Shown here: positions 17,667 through 24,655 of the stretch, one piece after another
How the letters are laid out: the number at the start of each line of letters is the position of its first letter
Numbering within the stretch: position 1 is the first letter of the stretch
Source: Pseudonocardia sp.
Lineage (GTDB): Bacteria; Actinomycetota; Actinomycetes; Mycobacteriales; Pseudonocardiaceae
NCBI RefSeq assembly: GCF_029263155.1
Contig: NZ_JAJCYB010000109.1
Span: 1-37,489 of the forward strand
Reading direction: 5' to 3'
DNA length: 37,489 bases
Translations under genes and position numbers: made by a program
The notes under the pieces: model-generated
What the model was told of the DNA's origin: nothing
What the model saw: only the letters and a program-made list of their open reading frames with translations
The model's database searches: none

Positions 17667-17753
17667 GCCCCACCCGCGCGGGAGGAGGGCGATCCGTCCA
17701 CCGGGTGAGGCCCCCGACAGGCCGCGAGGCAGCGCGCTGCTACTCGGGCGCTG

Positions 17754-18239
17754 CTACTCGGCGAACGCCACGCGCAGCGCCTCGTCCTGGTCGGAGGAGA
17801 GGTTGGTGAACAGCAGCTCGGGCTTCTGGCCGGCGAAGGCCTCGGTGACCTTGTCCAGGACCACGTCGGAGGTCAGGACGAACAGGGCGGAGGTCCCCGG
17901 CGTGATCTCGTCGCGGGCGCGCTTGACGAAGTCGTCGCTGATGCCCACGTCCGCGAGCGAGCCGCTGAGCGCGCCGAACGCCGCTCCGATGGCGGCACCG
18001 AGCAGCGGCACGAAGAACAGCAGCCCGAACAGCAGCCCCCAGAACGCCCCGCCGAGCGCCCCGCGGCCGGCCAGGTCGTGCAGCTGGCGGGTCCTCGGCT
18101 TCTTCGCGTCCTGCGGCCACGACACCGTGGCCGCGTCCCAGACGGTGACCAGGCGCTTGCGCGCCAGCTCCTGCAGTGTCGCGACGGCGTCCTCGGCACC
18201 CGACTCCGTGTCGAACCGCCACACGCTCAACGTGCTCAT
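17754..18239 (-). CDS. DUF1269 family protein
   Basis: The 161-aa protein matches the DUF1269 pattern along its length: MSTLSVWRFDTESGAEDAV at the start, WPQDAKKPRTRQLHDL, a glycine-rich hydrophobic hairpin (LGGAFWGLLFGLLFFVPLLGAAIG, about 62-90), and PGTSALFVLTSDVVLDKVTEAF near the end. It is probably membrane-associated through the hairpin. Function is unknown; the family appears in stress and membrane contexts. It converges on the transporter gene with a 45-nt gap. Its upstream region carries a palindrome of the block's motif family. Confidence 0.88.
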   Translation of the reverse strand: MSTLSVWRFDTESGAEDAVATLQELARKRLVTVWDAATVSWPQDAKKPRTRQLHDLAGRGALGGAFWGLLFGLLFFVPLLGAAIGAAFGALSGSLADVGISDDFVKRARDEITPGTSALFVLTSDVVLDKVTEAFAGQKPELLFTNLSSDQDEALRVAFAE

Positions 18240-18306
18240 GTCCCGCTCCTCGTCCGGGCGCCGGGATGGCGCCCCCGGCGAGCCTCGCCCGAGGCGGCCG
18301 GGCGCG

Positions 18307-18329
18307 GCCTCCCCCGCAGCGGGCGAGGT
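18307..18329. promoter_or_regulatory. Palindromic operator candidate upstream of the DUF1269 gene
   Basis: Left half GCCTCCCCCG, spacer CAG, right half CGGGCGAGGT (8 of 10 pair), 68 nt upstream of the DUF1269 start. A further half site GCCTCGCCCG lies at 18282-18291. Confidence 0.5.
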
Positions 18330-18374
18330 ACCCGCGGCCGGCCGTGATCACCGAGCACGCAATCGGGGCGACGG

Positions 18375-19595
18375 TCAGTGCCGGCGCAAGCGGGCCTGCA
18401 GGTCGCCCAGCAACTCCGTGAACCGGGCCGCCTCGGCGTTGAACGGCGGGCTCGGGGCCAGACGCGTGGGGTTGGGGCGCACCACGAACGACACCAGCCA
18501 GCCCAGCGGCTGGTTGTCGGCCAGCGCCTCGGCGGGCTCGTCGTCGCCCGCCCACTCGCCGACGTCGATCAGCAGCTCGGTGGCCAGGTCGAGCTGTGTG
18601 CGGTCGAGCGCGATCGGTCCCTCGGCGATGTCGGCCGAGAGGCCGGTGAGGACGTAGACGTTGACCTCGTCGACCTCCACCTCCAGCTCGCCCACCGCGG
18701 CCCGTTCCACGACCTCCGGCCACGTCGACGCCGTGACCAGGTCGTGGCCCTCGGCGCCGTCGTCGGCGATCCAGCGGGCCAGCGCCCGCTCGCTGGAGAA
18801 CACGTCGATCTGCCCGCCGGAGCCCAGGAACACGGGCTTGTCGTCGAGGTAGCAGCGCAGCGTGACGAACTCGCCGTCGCGGGTGGTGATCCGGATCGGG
18901 TCGATGCCGATCTCGTCCCAGAACCCCTCGGGCTCGTCGTCGGTGTCGTCGGTGTCGTCGGCGGGGCCCACGACGTCGGCGTCCCGGGCCAGCTCGTCGG
19001 CCGCCACGACCTCCTTCTCCGCCGCCGCGAGCGCGGTGGCGTCGACGTCGGGGGTGTCGACGAGCGCGTCGAGCGCGTCGATCACGTCGTCCCAGCGCTG
19101 GGCGACGACGTCCACGAGCTGGGTCCACAGGCGCCTGCCCTCGCGACCGGCGAAGGGCAGGGTGCCCTGCTGCAGCAGGCCGAAGCCCGGCGCGGAGTCC
19201 AGCACCTCGGTGACGACGTCGAGCTCGCACACGTCGGCGATCGACCGCACCATCTCGACGACCTCCTGCAGCTCGCCGATCGACCACTGGTCGGCGTCCT
19301 GCGCGACGATCTCGGGCACGCCGACCACGTCGTAGCGCTGGGTGTCCTCGGGTGTGAGCTCGGGGACCGACAGGTCCGGCACCACCGACCACGCCGGGTG
19401 GTCGACGAGGTCGTGCTCGCGCACCGTGCGGACGAACGCGGCGAGCTGCGCCACCTCGGGGAAGGCGAACAGCGCGTCGTCGTCGCCGAGGAAGGCGACC
19501 CACTCCTCACCGTCCTCGCGCCACCGGGGCGCCCACAGCGTGACGAGGTCCCCCTCGGTGAGGGAGAGCTGGATCGGGACGATGTCGCTGGCCAC
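18375..19595 (-). CDS. Conserved hypothetical protein with internal duplication (possibly Rv3311-like)
   Basis: The 406-aa soluble, acidic protein contains two similar modules: residues 15-58 (GDLVTLWAPRW ... WVAFLGDDDALFAF ... LAAFVRT) and 240-280 (GEFVTLRCYLDDKPVFLG ... IDVFSSERALARWIAD). An acidic linker with repeated DDTDD lies between them (about 212-222). GTG 19595 is preceded by a -10 box and no ribosome site. From recollection, size and neighbourhood fit M. tuberculosis Rv3311, which lies between upp/sapM and add; this needs an alignment. No enzymatic motif is visible and the function is unknown. Confidence 0.78.
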   Translation of the reverse strand: MASDIVPIQLSLTEGDLVTLWAPRWREDGEEWVAFLGDDDALFAFPEVAQLAAFVRTVREHDLVDHPAWSVVPDLSVPELTPEDTQRYDVVGVPEIVAQDADQWSIGELQEVVEMVRSIADVCELDVVTEVLDSAPGFGLLQQGTLPFAGREGRRLWTQLVDVVAQRWDDVIDALDALVDTPDVDATALAAAEKEVVAADELARDADVVGPADDTDDTDDEPEGFWDEIGIDPIRITTRDGEFVTLRCYLDDKPVFLGSGGQIDVFSSERALARWIADDGAEGHDLVTASTWPEVVERAAVGELEVEVDEVNVYVLTGLSADIAEGPIALDRTQLDLATELLIDVGEWAGDDEPAEALADNQPLGWLVSFVVRPNPTRLAPSPPFNAEAARFTELLGDLQARLRRH

Positions 19596-19601
19596 CGCGA
19601 G

Positions 19602-19607
19602 AGCCTA
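19602..19607 (-). promoter_or_regulatory. -10 box TAGGCT, leaderless start
   Basis: TAGGCT on the minus strand ends 6 nt before the GTG at 19595; no ribosome site is present. Confidence 0.5.
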
Positions 19608-19620
19608 TGACCCGCCCAGG

Positions 19621-20505
19621 TCAGCGACCGACCGGGTGCCACACCGTCTTGGTCTCTGTCCACGCGCGCAGCCGGGCCAGGGACGGGACCGCCGAGTGGT
19701 CGGGCTCGACGGCAGGGCGGGGCAGGACCCGCTTGAGGGTGCCGGCCGCGGCGCGTTCGCACTCGGTGGCGATCTCCTCGGGGACGCCGGCGAGGTCGAT
19801 CCCGGCCACCTCGCCGTGCGCGGCGAGCCACGGTGCGAGCTCGGCGGAGTCCCCCGTGAGGATGTTGACGACGCCGCCGGGCACGTCGGAGGTGGCCAGC
19901 ACCTCACCGAGCGCGACCGCGGGCAGCGGCCGCTCCCGCGCCGCGACCACGACGGCGGTGCAGCCGGTGGCGAGGACCGGGGCCAGTAGGTCGACCAGTC
20001 CGAGCAGCGAGGAGCGCTGCGGTGCGAGCACCGCGACCACGCCCGCAGGCTCCGGGGTGGACCAGTTGACCAGCGGCCCGGCCACCGGGTTCACCGACCC
20101 GAGCACCGAGGCGATCTTGTCGGTCCAGCCCGCGTACCAGACCCAGCGGTCGATCGCGGCGTCCACCAGTGCGCCGGCCTTTCTGCGCGGGACGCCCTCG
20201 GCGGCCACCACGTCGTCGACGAACTGCGCGTCGCGGGCCTGCATCATCTCGGCCACCCGGTAGAGCACCTGCCCGCGGTTGTACGCGGTGGCCCCCGACC
20301 ACCCGCCGAACGCCGAGCGGGCCGCGCTCACGGCGTCGCGGACGTCCTTGCGGGAGGCGAGCGCGGCGTGCGCCATCAGCCGCCCCGACACGTCGCGCAC
20401 CGGGTAGCTGCGGCCGGACTCCGAGCGCGGGAAGGCGCCGCCGAGGTAGAGCTTGAACGTCTTCGCGACGGCCAGGCGCCCGTCGACCGGTGGGGAGAGG
20501 CTCAC
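19621..20505 (-). CDS. Truncated aldehyde dehydrogenase-like protein (probable pseudoenzyme)
   Basis: The 294-aa protein aligns by eye with the N-terminal NAD-binding part of aldehyde dehydrogenases (YLGGAFPRSESGRSYPV, AAARSAFGGWSGATAYNRG, PAGVVAVLAPQ). It then stops before the catalytic domain: there is no FTGS-type glycine motif, catalytic Glu or Cys. The ending ETKTVWHPVGR looks like a conserved tail rather than random truncation, so this is likely a genuine short subfamily, perhaps a partner of the full ALDH encoded just upstream at 20778-22211. GTG 20505 is preceded by a -10 box 6 nt away, so it has its own promoter. Confidence 0.83.
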   Translation of the reverse strand: MSLSPPVDGRLAVAKTFKLYLGGAFPRSESGRSYPVRDVSGRLMAHAALASRKDVRDAVSAARSAFGGWSGATAYNRGQVLYRVAEMMQARDAQFVDDVVAAEGVPRRKAGALVDAAIDRWVWYAGWTDKIASVLGSVNPVAGPLVNWSTPEPAGVVAVLAPQRSSLLGLVDLLAPVLATGCTAVVVAARERPLPAVALGEVLATSDVPGGVVNILTGDSAELAPWLAAHGEVAGIDLAGVPEEIATECERAAAGTLKRVLPRPAVEPDHSAVPSLARLRAWTETKTVWHPVGR

Positions 20506-20511
20506 GGGGCC

Positions 20512-20517
20512 AGCCTA
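20512..20517 (-). promoter_or_regulatory. -10 box TAGGCT, leaderless start of the short ALDH gene
   Basis: TAGGCT on the minus strand ends 6 nt before GTG 20505; no ribosome site is visible. Confidence 0.5.
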
Positions 20518-20526
20518 CGGCCGCCG

Positions 20527-20548
20527 GACGAGTGGGACTCCCGTCGGA
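20527..20548. repeat. 22-bp dispersed repeat, copy 1
   Basis: This stretch (starting GACGAGTGGGACTCCCGTC) matches 29522-29543 at 20 of 22 positions. It lies in an intergenic region here and over a gene end in the other case. Confidence 0.6.
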
Positions 20549-20777
20549 ACCCTGGCCGGGGCCGTACCGGCCGTCGCCGGGTACGGCGCCCAGCCTCGAT
20601 GATCAGCGGTTCGGAACGCGGAGTGGTGGGGCGGCCTTGATCGTCGCTTCGGAACCGAGAGGCGTGTCTGGCGCGCCTCCAGGTTCCCGTCCGACGATCG
20701 GACACAAGTGGTGGCCGCGCGCGCTCGCCACGCGGAACGATCTGCTGCCGAGGAGGAGCGTTCTCCGGTCCGGATAC

Positions 20778-22211
20778 TCACGCGTCGAGGTAGGCCTCCA
20801 GGCCGATGCGCCCGCCCTCCCGGCCGAAGCCCGACTCCTTGTACCCACCGAACGGTGACGTGGGGTCGAAGCGGTTGAAGGTGTTGGTCCAGACCACCCC
20901 GGCGCGTATCCGCTGGGCCGTCCACATGGCCTTGGCACCCTTCTCGGTCCAGATCCCGGCCGACAGCCCGTAGGCGGTGTTGTTGGCCTTGGCCACCGCC
21001 TCCTCCGGTGTGCGGAAGGTGAGCACCGACAGCACCGGCCCGAAGATCTCCTCGCGCGCCACCCGCATCGTCTGCTCGACCCCGGAGAACACGGTGGGCG
21101 GGAAGTACAGGCCGCGCTCGGGCAGCGGGCACGGGCTGGTCCAGCGCACCGCGCCCTCGGCGTCGCCCGCGGCGACGAGGGCGTCGATCCGGGCGAGCTG
21201 GGCACGGGAGTTGATCGCGCCGACGTCGGTGTTCTTGTCCAGCGGGTCGCCGACGCGCAGGGTCTCGATGCGGCGCAGCAGCAGCTCCGAGAACTCCTCG
21301 GCGACCGACTCCTGCACGAGCAGCCGCGAACCCGCGCAGCACACGTGGCCCTGGTTGAAGAAGATCCCGTCGACGACGCCCTCGACGGCCTGGTCGAGCG
21401 CGGCGTCGTCGTAGACGATGTTGGCCGCCTTGCCGCCCAGCTCCAGGGTGAGCCGCCGCCCGGTGCCCGCGAGCTGCCGCTGGATCGACCGTCCGACGTC
21501 GGTGGAGCCGGTGAACGCCACCTTGTCGAGCCCCGCGTGCGCCACGAGCGCCGCGCCGACGTCACCCGCGCCGGGGAGCACGTTGAGCACGCCGTCCGGG
21601 AGACCGGCCTCGGCGGCGATCTCGGCGAGCACCAGCGCGGTGAGCGGCGTGGTCTCGGCGGGCTTGAGGACGATGGTGTTGCCGCAGGCCAGCGCGGGTG
21701 CGACCTTCCAGGCGGCCATCAGCAGCGGGAAGTTCCACGGGATCACCGCACCGACGACGCCGACCGGTCGCGGGTCGGACCCGAGCCCGGCGTGGCCGAG
21801 CTTGTCGGCCCAGCCCGCGTGGTGGAACAGGTGCGCCGAGGCGGTGGGCACGTCGACGTCGCGGGACTCGCGGATCGGCTTGCCGTTGTCGAGCGTCTCC
21901 AGCACGGCCAGCTCGCGGGAGCGCTCGGCGACGATCCGCGCGATCCGGAACAGGTACTTGGCCCGCTCGGCGCCCCGCATCGGGCCCCAGGTCTTCTCGT
22001 ACGCCCGGCGCGCGGCGGCCACGGCCCGGTCGACGTCCTCGGCGGACGCCGTGCCGACCTCGGCCAGCACCTCCTCGGTGGCCGGATTGACCGTCTTCAG
22101 CGCCTCGCCACCACCGTCGACGAACCTCCCGTCGACGAAGGGCCGGTAGGTGGGCGAGACGTTGGCCAGCGCGGCGGACTCCGGGGCGGGCGCGTACTCC
22201 CAGGTCGTCAT
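20778..22211 (-). CDS. Aldehyde dehydrogenase (NAD(P)+)
   Basis: The 477-aa enzyme is a complete ALDH: IPWNFP with Asn160, Lys183 in VLKPAE, FTGSTDVG (233-240), catalytic Glu257 in LELGGK, and the nucleophilic Cys291 in GHVCCAGS. It oxidises an aldehyde to the acid. Because it is translationally coupled to deoC (stop and start overlap by one base, TGATG), the likely substrate is acetaldehyde released from deoxyribose 5-phosphate; this is context inference. Length is normal for the family. ATG 22211 is the natural start. Confidence 0.93.
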   Translation of the reverse strand: MTTWEYAPAPESAALANVSPTYRPFVDGRFVDGGGEALKTVNPATEEVLAEVGTASAEDVDRAVAAARRAYEKTWGPMRGAERAKYLFRIARIVAERSRELAVLETLDNGKPIRESRDVDVPTASAHLFHHAGWADKLGHAGLGSDPRPVGVVGAVIPWNFPLLMAAWKVAPALACGNTIVLKPAETTPLTALVLAEIAAEAGLPDGVLNVLPGAGDVGAALVAHAGLDKVAFTGSTDVGRSIQRQLAGTGRRLTLELGGKAANIVYDDAALDQAVEGVVDGIFFNQGHVCCAGSRLLVQESVAEEFSELLLRRIETLRVGDPLDKNTDVGAINSRAQLARIDALVAAGDAEGAVRWTSPCPLPERGLYFPPTVFSGVEQTMRVAREEIFGPVLSVLTFRTPEEAVAKANNTAYGLSAGIWTEKGAKAMWTAQRIRAGVVWTNTFNRFDPTSPFGGYKESGFGREGGRIGLEAYLDA

Positions 22212-23188
22212 CAGCCGTTCCCGATCCGGTCGCTGTTCTCGTAGTGGCCCAGCGCCTGGGTGCGGCGCTGCCGCAGCAGGTCGTTCAGCAGCGACGACGC
22301 ACCGAACCGGAACAGCTCGGGCACCAGCCACGCAGGCCCCGCCACCTCGTTGACGGCCACCAGGTGGCGGATCGCGTCCTTGCTGGTGCGGATCCCGCCC
22401 GCGGCCTTGACGCCGCGGCGCTCGCCGGTGGCGCGGTGCCAGTCGCGCACGGCCAGCAGCATCAGCTGCACGACCGGCAGCGTGGCGGCCGGGGAGATCT
22501 TGCCGGTGGAGGTCTTGATCACGTCGGCCCCGGCGAGCAGCGCGAGCCAGGACGCGCGGCGCACGTCGTCGTAGCCGGCCAGCTCCCCGGTCTCCAGGAT
22601 GACCTTCAGATGGGCCGGTCCGCAGGCCCGCCTGACGGCGACGATCTCGTCGTACACCTGCCCGTAGCGCCCGGCGAGGAACGCGCCGCGGTCGATCACC
22701 ATGTCGATCTCCGACGCCCCCGCCTCGACGGCGAGCGCGGTGTCGGCCAGCTTCACCGCATGCGAGGAGCGCCCGGCCGGGAACGCGGTGGCGACGGCCG
22801 CGACGGCGATCCCGGAACCGCGCAGTGCGTCGACGGCCACCCCGGCGAGATCGGGGTAGACGCAGACCGCGGCGACCGGCGGGACGTCGGCGTGGTCCGG
22901 GTCGGGACGGCGGGCCTGGGCGCACAGGGAGCGGACCTTGCCCGGCGTGTCGGAACCCTCCAGCGTGGTGAGGTCGATCATGCCGATGGCCATGTCGAGT
23001 GCCTGGAGCTTGGCGCCCCTCTTGATGCTGCGCGTGGCGAGCGCGGCCGACCGCCGCTCGAGACCGACCTGGTCGACGCCGGGCAGGCCGCGCAGGAACC
23101 GGCCCAGCGACCGGTCGTCGCGCACGGCGTCGGCGAACCCGCCCGCGGCGTCGGCGGTGGCCCGCGGGGCGGGCACGGTCGTGGTCAC
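22211..23188 (-). CDS. deoC: Deoxyribose-phosphate aldolase
   Basis: The enzyme cleaves 2-deoxyribose 5-phosphate to glyceraldehyde 3-phosphate and acetaldehyde, the last step of deoxynucleoside breakdown. The 325-aa sequence has the class I aldolase residues: Asp162 in EIDMVI, Schiff-base Lys225 in DVIKTSTGK, and Lys261 in GVKAAGGIRT. It is about 100 residues longer than short bacterial DeoC, resembling the long DERA subfamily. GTG 23188 follows a -10 box without a ribosome site. It starts the deoC-ALDH pair and is divergent to the beta-lactamase gene with only 40 nt between. Confidence 0.95.
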   Translation of the reverse strand: MTTTVPAPRATADAAGGFADAVRDDRSLGRFLRGLPGVDQVGLERRSAALATRSIKRGAKLQALDMAIGMIDLTTLEGSDTPGKVRSLCAQARRPDPDHADVPPVAAVCVYPDLAGVAVDALRGSGIAVAAVATAFPAGRSSHAVKLADTALAVEAGASEIDMVIDRGAFLAGRYGQVYDEIVAVRRACGPAHLKVILETGELAGYDDVRRASWLALLAGADVIKTSTGKISPAATLPVVQLMLLAVRDWHRATGERRGVKAAGGIRTSKDAIRHLVAVNEVAGPAWLVPELFRFGASSLLNDLLRQRRTQALGHYENSDRIGNG

Positions 23189-23194
23189 GCCGCG

Positions 23195-23200
23195 AGTCTA
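23195..23200 (-). promoter_or_regulatory. -10 box TAGACT, leaderless start of deoC
   Basis: TAGACT on the minus strand ends 6 nt before GTG 23188. The 40-nt divergent gap also has to hold the beta-lactamase promoter. Confidence 0.5.
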
Positions 23201-23228
23201 GGCCGGGACTCTGACAGCATCGGGCGTC

Positions 23229-24128
23229 GTGTGGGGGAATCACGAGACCGGTCGCCGGACCCTGCTCCGGGCGACGTTGCTGCTACCGCTGGCCGGGTGC
23301 ACCGCCGCGCCGGCCGGGTCACCGTCGTCGGGGCCACCTGCGCCGGGGGCGTCGCCACCCCACTTCGCGCTGCTGGAGCGCCGCTTCGACGCCCGCCTCG
23401 GCGTCTACGCCCTGGACACCGGCTCCGGCCGCGAGATCGTCCACCGGGCCGACGAGCGGTTCGCGATGCTCTCGACGTTCAAGACGCTGGCCGCGGCCGC
23501 CGTGCTCGACCGCACCCCGCCCGAGCACCTCGACGACCTCGTCCGGTTCACCTCGGCCGACCTGCTGGAGTACGCACCGATCGCGGAGCAGCAGGTCGAC
23601 ACCGGCATGACGATCCGCGACCTGTGCGAGGCCGCGATCCGATACAGCGACAACACCGCGGCGAACCTGCTGCTCGCCGACCTGGGCGGGCCGCAGGAGG
23701 TCACCGCGTTCGCCCGGGAGCTCGGCGACACGGTGACCCGGCTGGACCGCACCGAGCCCGACCTCAACACGGCGGTCCCGGGCGACGAGCGCGACACCAG
23801 CAGCCCGCGGGCCATCGCGGGCCTCTACCGCGAGCTGGTGCTCGGGGAGCGGCTCGACCCGGCCGACCGCGAGCTGCTCACCGGGTGGCTGGTCGGCAAC
23901 ACCACGGGCGGGGAGGAGATCAGGGCCGGGCTGCCGGGCACCTGGCGGGTGGGGGACAAGACCGGCAGCGGCGCCTTCGGCACGGCGAACGACGTGGCGG
24001 TCGCCTGGCCGCCGGACCGTGCGCCGATCGTGCTGGCCACGATGTCGACGCGCCCCGCGCAGGACGCGGACGCCGACCCGGCTCTGCTCGCCGCGGCCGC
24101 CCGCGAGGTGGCGGCGGCGCTGGCCTGA
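23229..24128 (+). CDS. bla: Class A beta-lactamase, Tat-type lipoprotein
   Basis: The 299-aa protein has all class A motifs: Ser82-x-x-Lys85 (STFK), Ser140-Asp141-Asn142 (SDN), Glu176-x-x-x-Asn180 (EPDLN), and Lys244-Thr-Gly (KTGSG). It hydrolyses beta-lactam rings. The N-terminus has a twin-arginine stretch (GRRTLLRA, 8-15), a hydrophobic core and a lipobox LAGC ending at Cys24, suggesting Tat export and lipid anchoring, as known for some mycobacterial enzymes. GTG 23229 is used. The downstream gap carries a heptamer repeat and a terminator-like hairpin. There is no adjacent BlaI/BlaR regulator. Confidence 0.94.
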   Translation: MWGNHETGRRTLLRATLLLPLAGCTAAPAGSPSSGPPAPGASPPHFALLERRFDARLGVYALDTGSGREIVHRADERFAMLSTFKTLAAAAVLDRTPPEHLDDLVRFTSADLLEYAPIAEQQVDTGMTIRDLCEAAIRYSDNTAANLLLADLGGPQEVTAFARELGDTVTRLDRTEPDLNTAVPGDERDTSSPRAIAGLYRELVLGERLDPADRELLTGWLVGNTTGGEEIRAGLPGTWRVGDKTGSGAFGTANDVAVAWPPDRAPIVLATMSTRPAQDADADPALLAAAAREVAAALA

Positions 24129-24130
24129 GC

Positions 24131-24177
24131 GCGCCCCGCGCCCCGCGCCCCGCGCCCCGCGCCCCGCGCCCCGCGCG
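24131..24177. repeat. Heptamer tandem repeat (GCGCCCC)x6
   Basis: Six perfect copies of GCGCCCC at 24131-24172 plus a partial copy, directly after the beta-lactamase stop. A simple-sequence tract likely to vary in length. Confidence 0.9.
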
Positions 24178-24210
24178 TCGCTCGGCTCGCGGGCGCGGGC
24201 CGGGCAGCAG

Positions 24211-24243
24211 TCCGCCCGCCGCGCGGGAGGTGCGGCGGGCGGA
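24211..24243. terminator. Bidirectional terminator-like hairpin
   Basis: Perfect 12-bp arms at 24211-24222 (TCCGCCCGCCGC) and 24232-24243 with a 9-nt loop lie between the convergent beta-lactamase (+) and the small gene ending at 24283 (-). No U-run follows, which is common in actinobacteria. Confidence 0.6.
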
Positions 24244-24282
24244 GCCGGGTTCCGGTGTGGAGGCGATGATGCGGGCGGGTCC

Positions 24283-24519
24283 TCAGGTGGAGCTGTGCAG
24301 GCGGACGACGCCGACCGTGACGTCCTCCAGCCCGCCGCGGTCGAAGTCGCGCCGCAGCTGGTCGGCCTTGATCGTGGCGGTCAGCCCGTCGAACGGCCCG
24401 TGGGCGTCGACCTCCCCCGTCTGGGGGTCGACGGCCAGCACGACGTAACCGTCGCACTGCGTGAGCTTTTCCGCCGCAGCGACCAGCGTCGCATCGTCGG
24501 AAGTCGTGTACTCCGGCAC
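24283..24519 (-). CDS. Small hypothetical protein, 78 aa
   Basis: The product (MPEYTTSDDATLVAAAEKL ... VGVVRLHSST) is soluble, with no membrane segment or cysteine pair. The pattern suggests an alpha/beta fold. Coding is supported by strong third-position bias and by an exceptionally complete ribosome site, AGGAGGTGATCC at 24532-24521, seven bases before GTG 24519. I do not recognise the family. It stands alone, convergent to the beta-lactamase and divergent to the membrane oxidoreductase gene. Confidence 0.7.
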   Translation of the reverse strand: MPEYTTSDDATLVAAAEKLTQCDGYVVLAVDPQTGEVDAHGPFDGLTATIKADQLRRDFDRGGLEDVTVGVVRLHSST

Positions 24520-24520
24520 C

Positions 24521-24532
24521 GGATCACCTCCT
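24521..24532 (-). promoter_or_regulatory. Extended Shine-Dalgarno site
   Basis: AGGAGGTGATCC on the minus strand is complementary to essentially the whole anti-SD tail of 16S rRNA, far more than the 4-6 bases usual in this window. It predicts very efficient initiation of the 78-aa protein. Confidence 0.7.
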
Positions 24533-24655
24533 AGTCATCTAGTACAGCGTCGGAGAGGTCCTCGGCGTGACAGAGTTCGGCGGGTACCACCCGTTCGGGT
24601 CAGGGTGAATATCGGAGTTGATCACTATCGGTGTCACATCGGGGACGGTGGGCGC

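Larger units (their letters stand above)
16360..17708 (+). pseudogene. AI-2E/PerM-family transporter, frameshifted
   Basis: The N-terminal part reads in the frame of GTG 16360 through FLSIESSEVGPRMAAIAR; the rest of the family (PHIADGLGRFAVNTRRYLVV ... FITNYIPYVGFWLGVLPP ... PLTLLVKVLLV) reads in the -1 frame to 17708. The switch must lie at about 17125-17142; one missing base, or an equivalent change, would explain it. If unrepaired, the first frame ends at 17397. Apart from this break both halves look intact and well conserved, so it could be a recent mutation or an assembly error. The family has about eight helices and includes autoinducer-2 exporters and Na+/H+ antiporters. Unusual extras are a PQVG-type repeat near the N-terminus and an AQLGV repeat near the C-terminus. 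Confidence 0.8.
20506..20777. other. Intergenic region between the two ALDH genes
   Basis: The 272 nt hold a TAGGCT -10 box (20512-20517, minus strand), a 22-bp repeat at 20527-20548, and a small palindrome GTCCGA-CGA-TCGGAC (20689-20703). No convincing coding sequence is seen; codon-position composition lacks the strong bias of neighbouring genes. Confidence 0.5.

Noticed and set aside
24521..24532. Fragment of the 16S rRNA 3' end
   Set aside because: Only the 12-base anti-SD sequence matches; flanking bases do not continue as 16S, and it is positioned as a ribosome site on the other strand.
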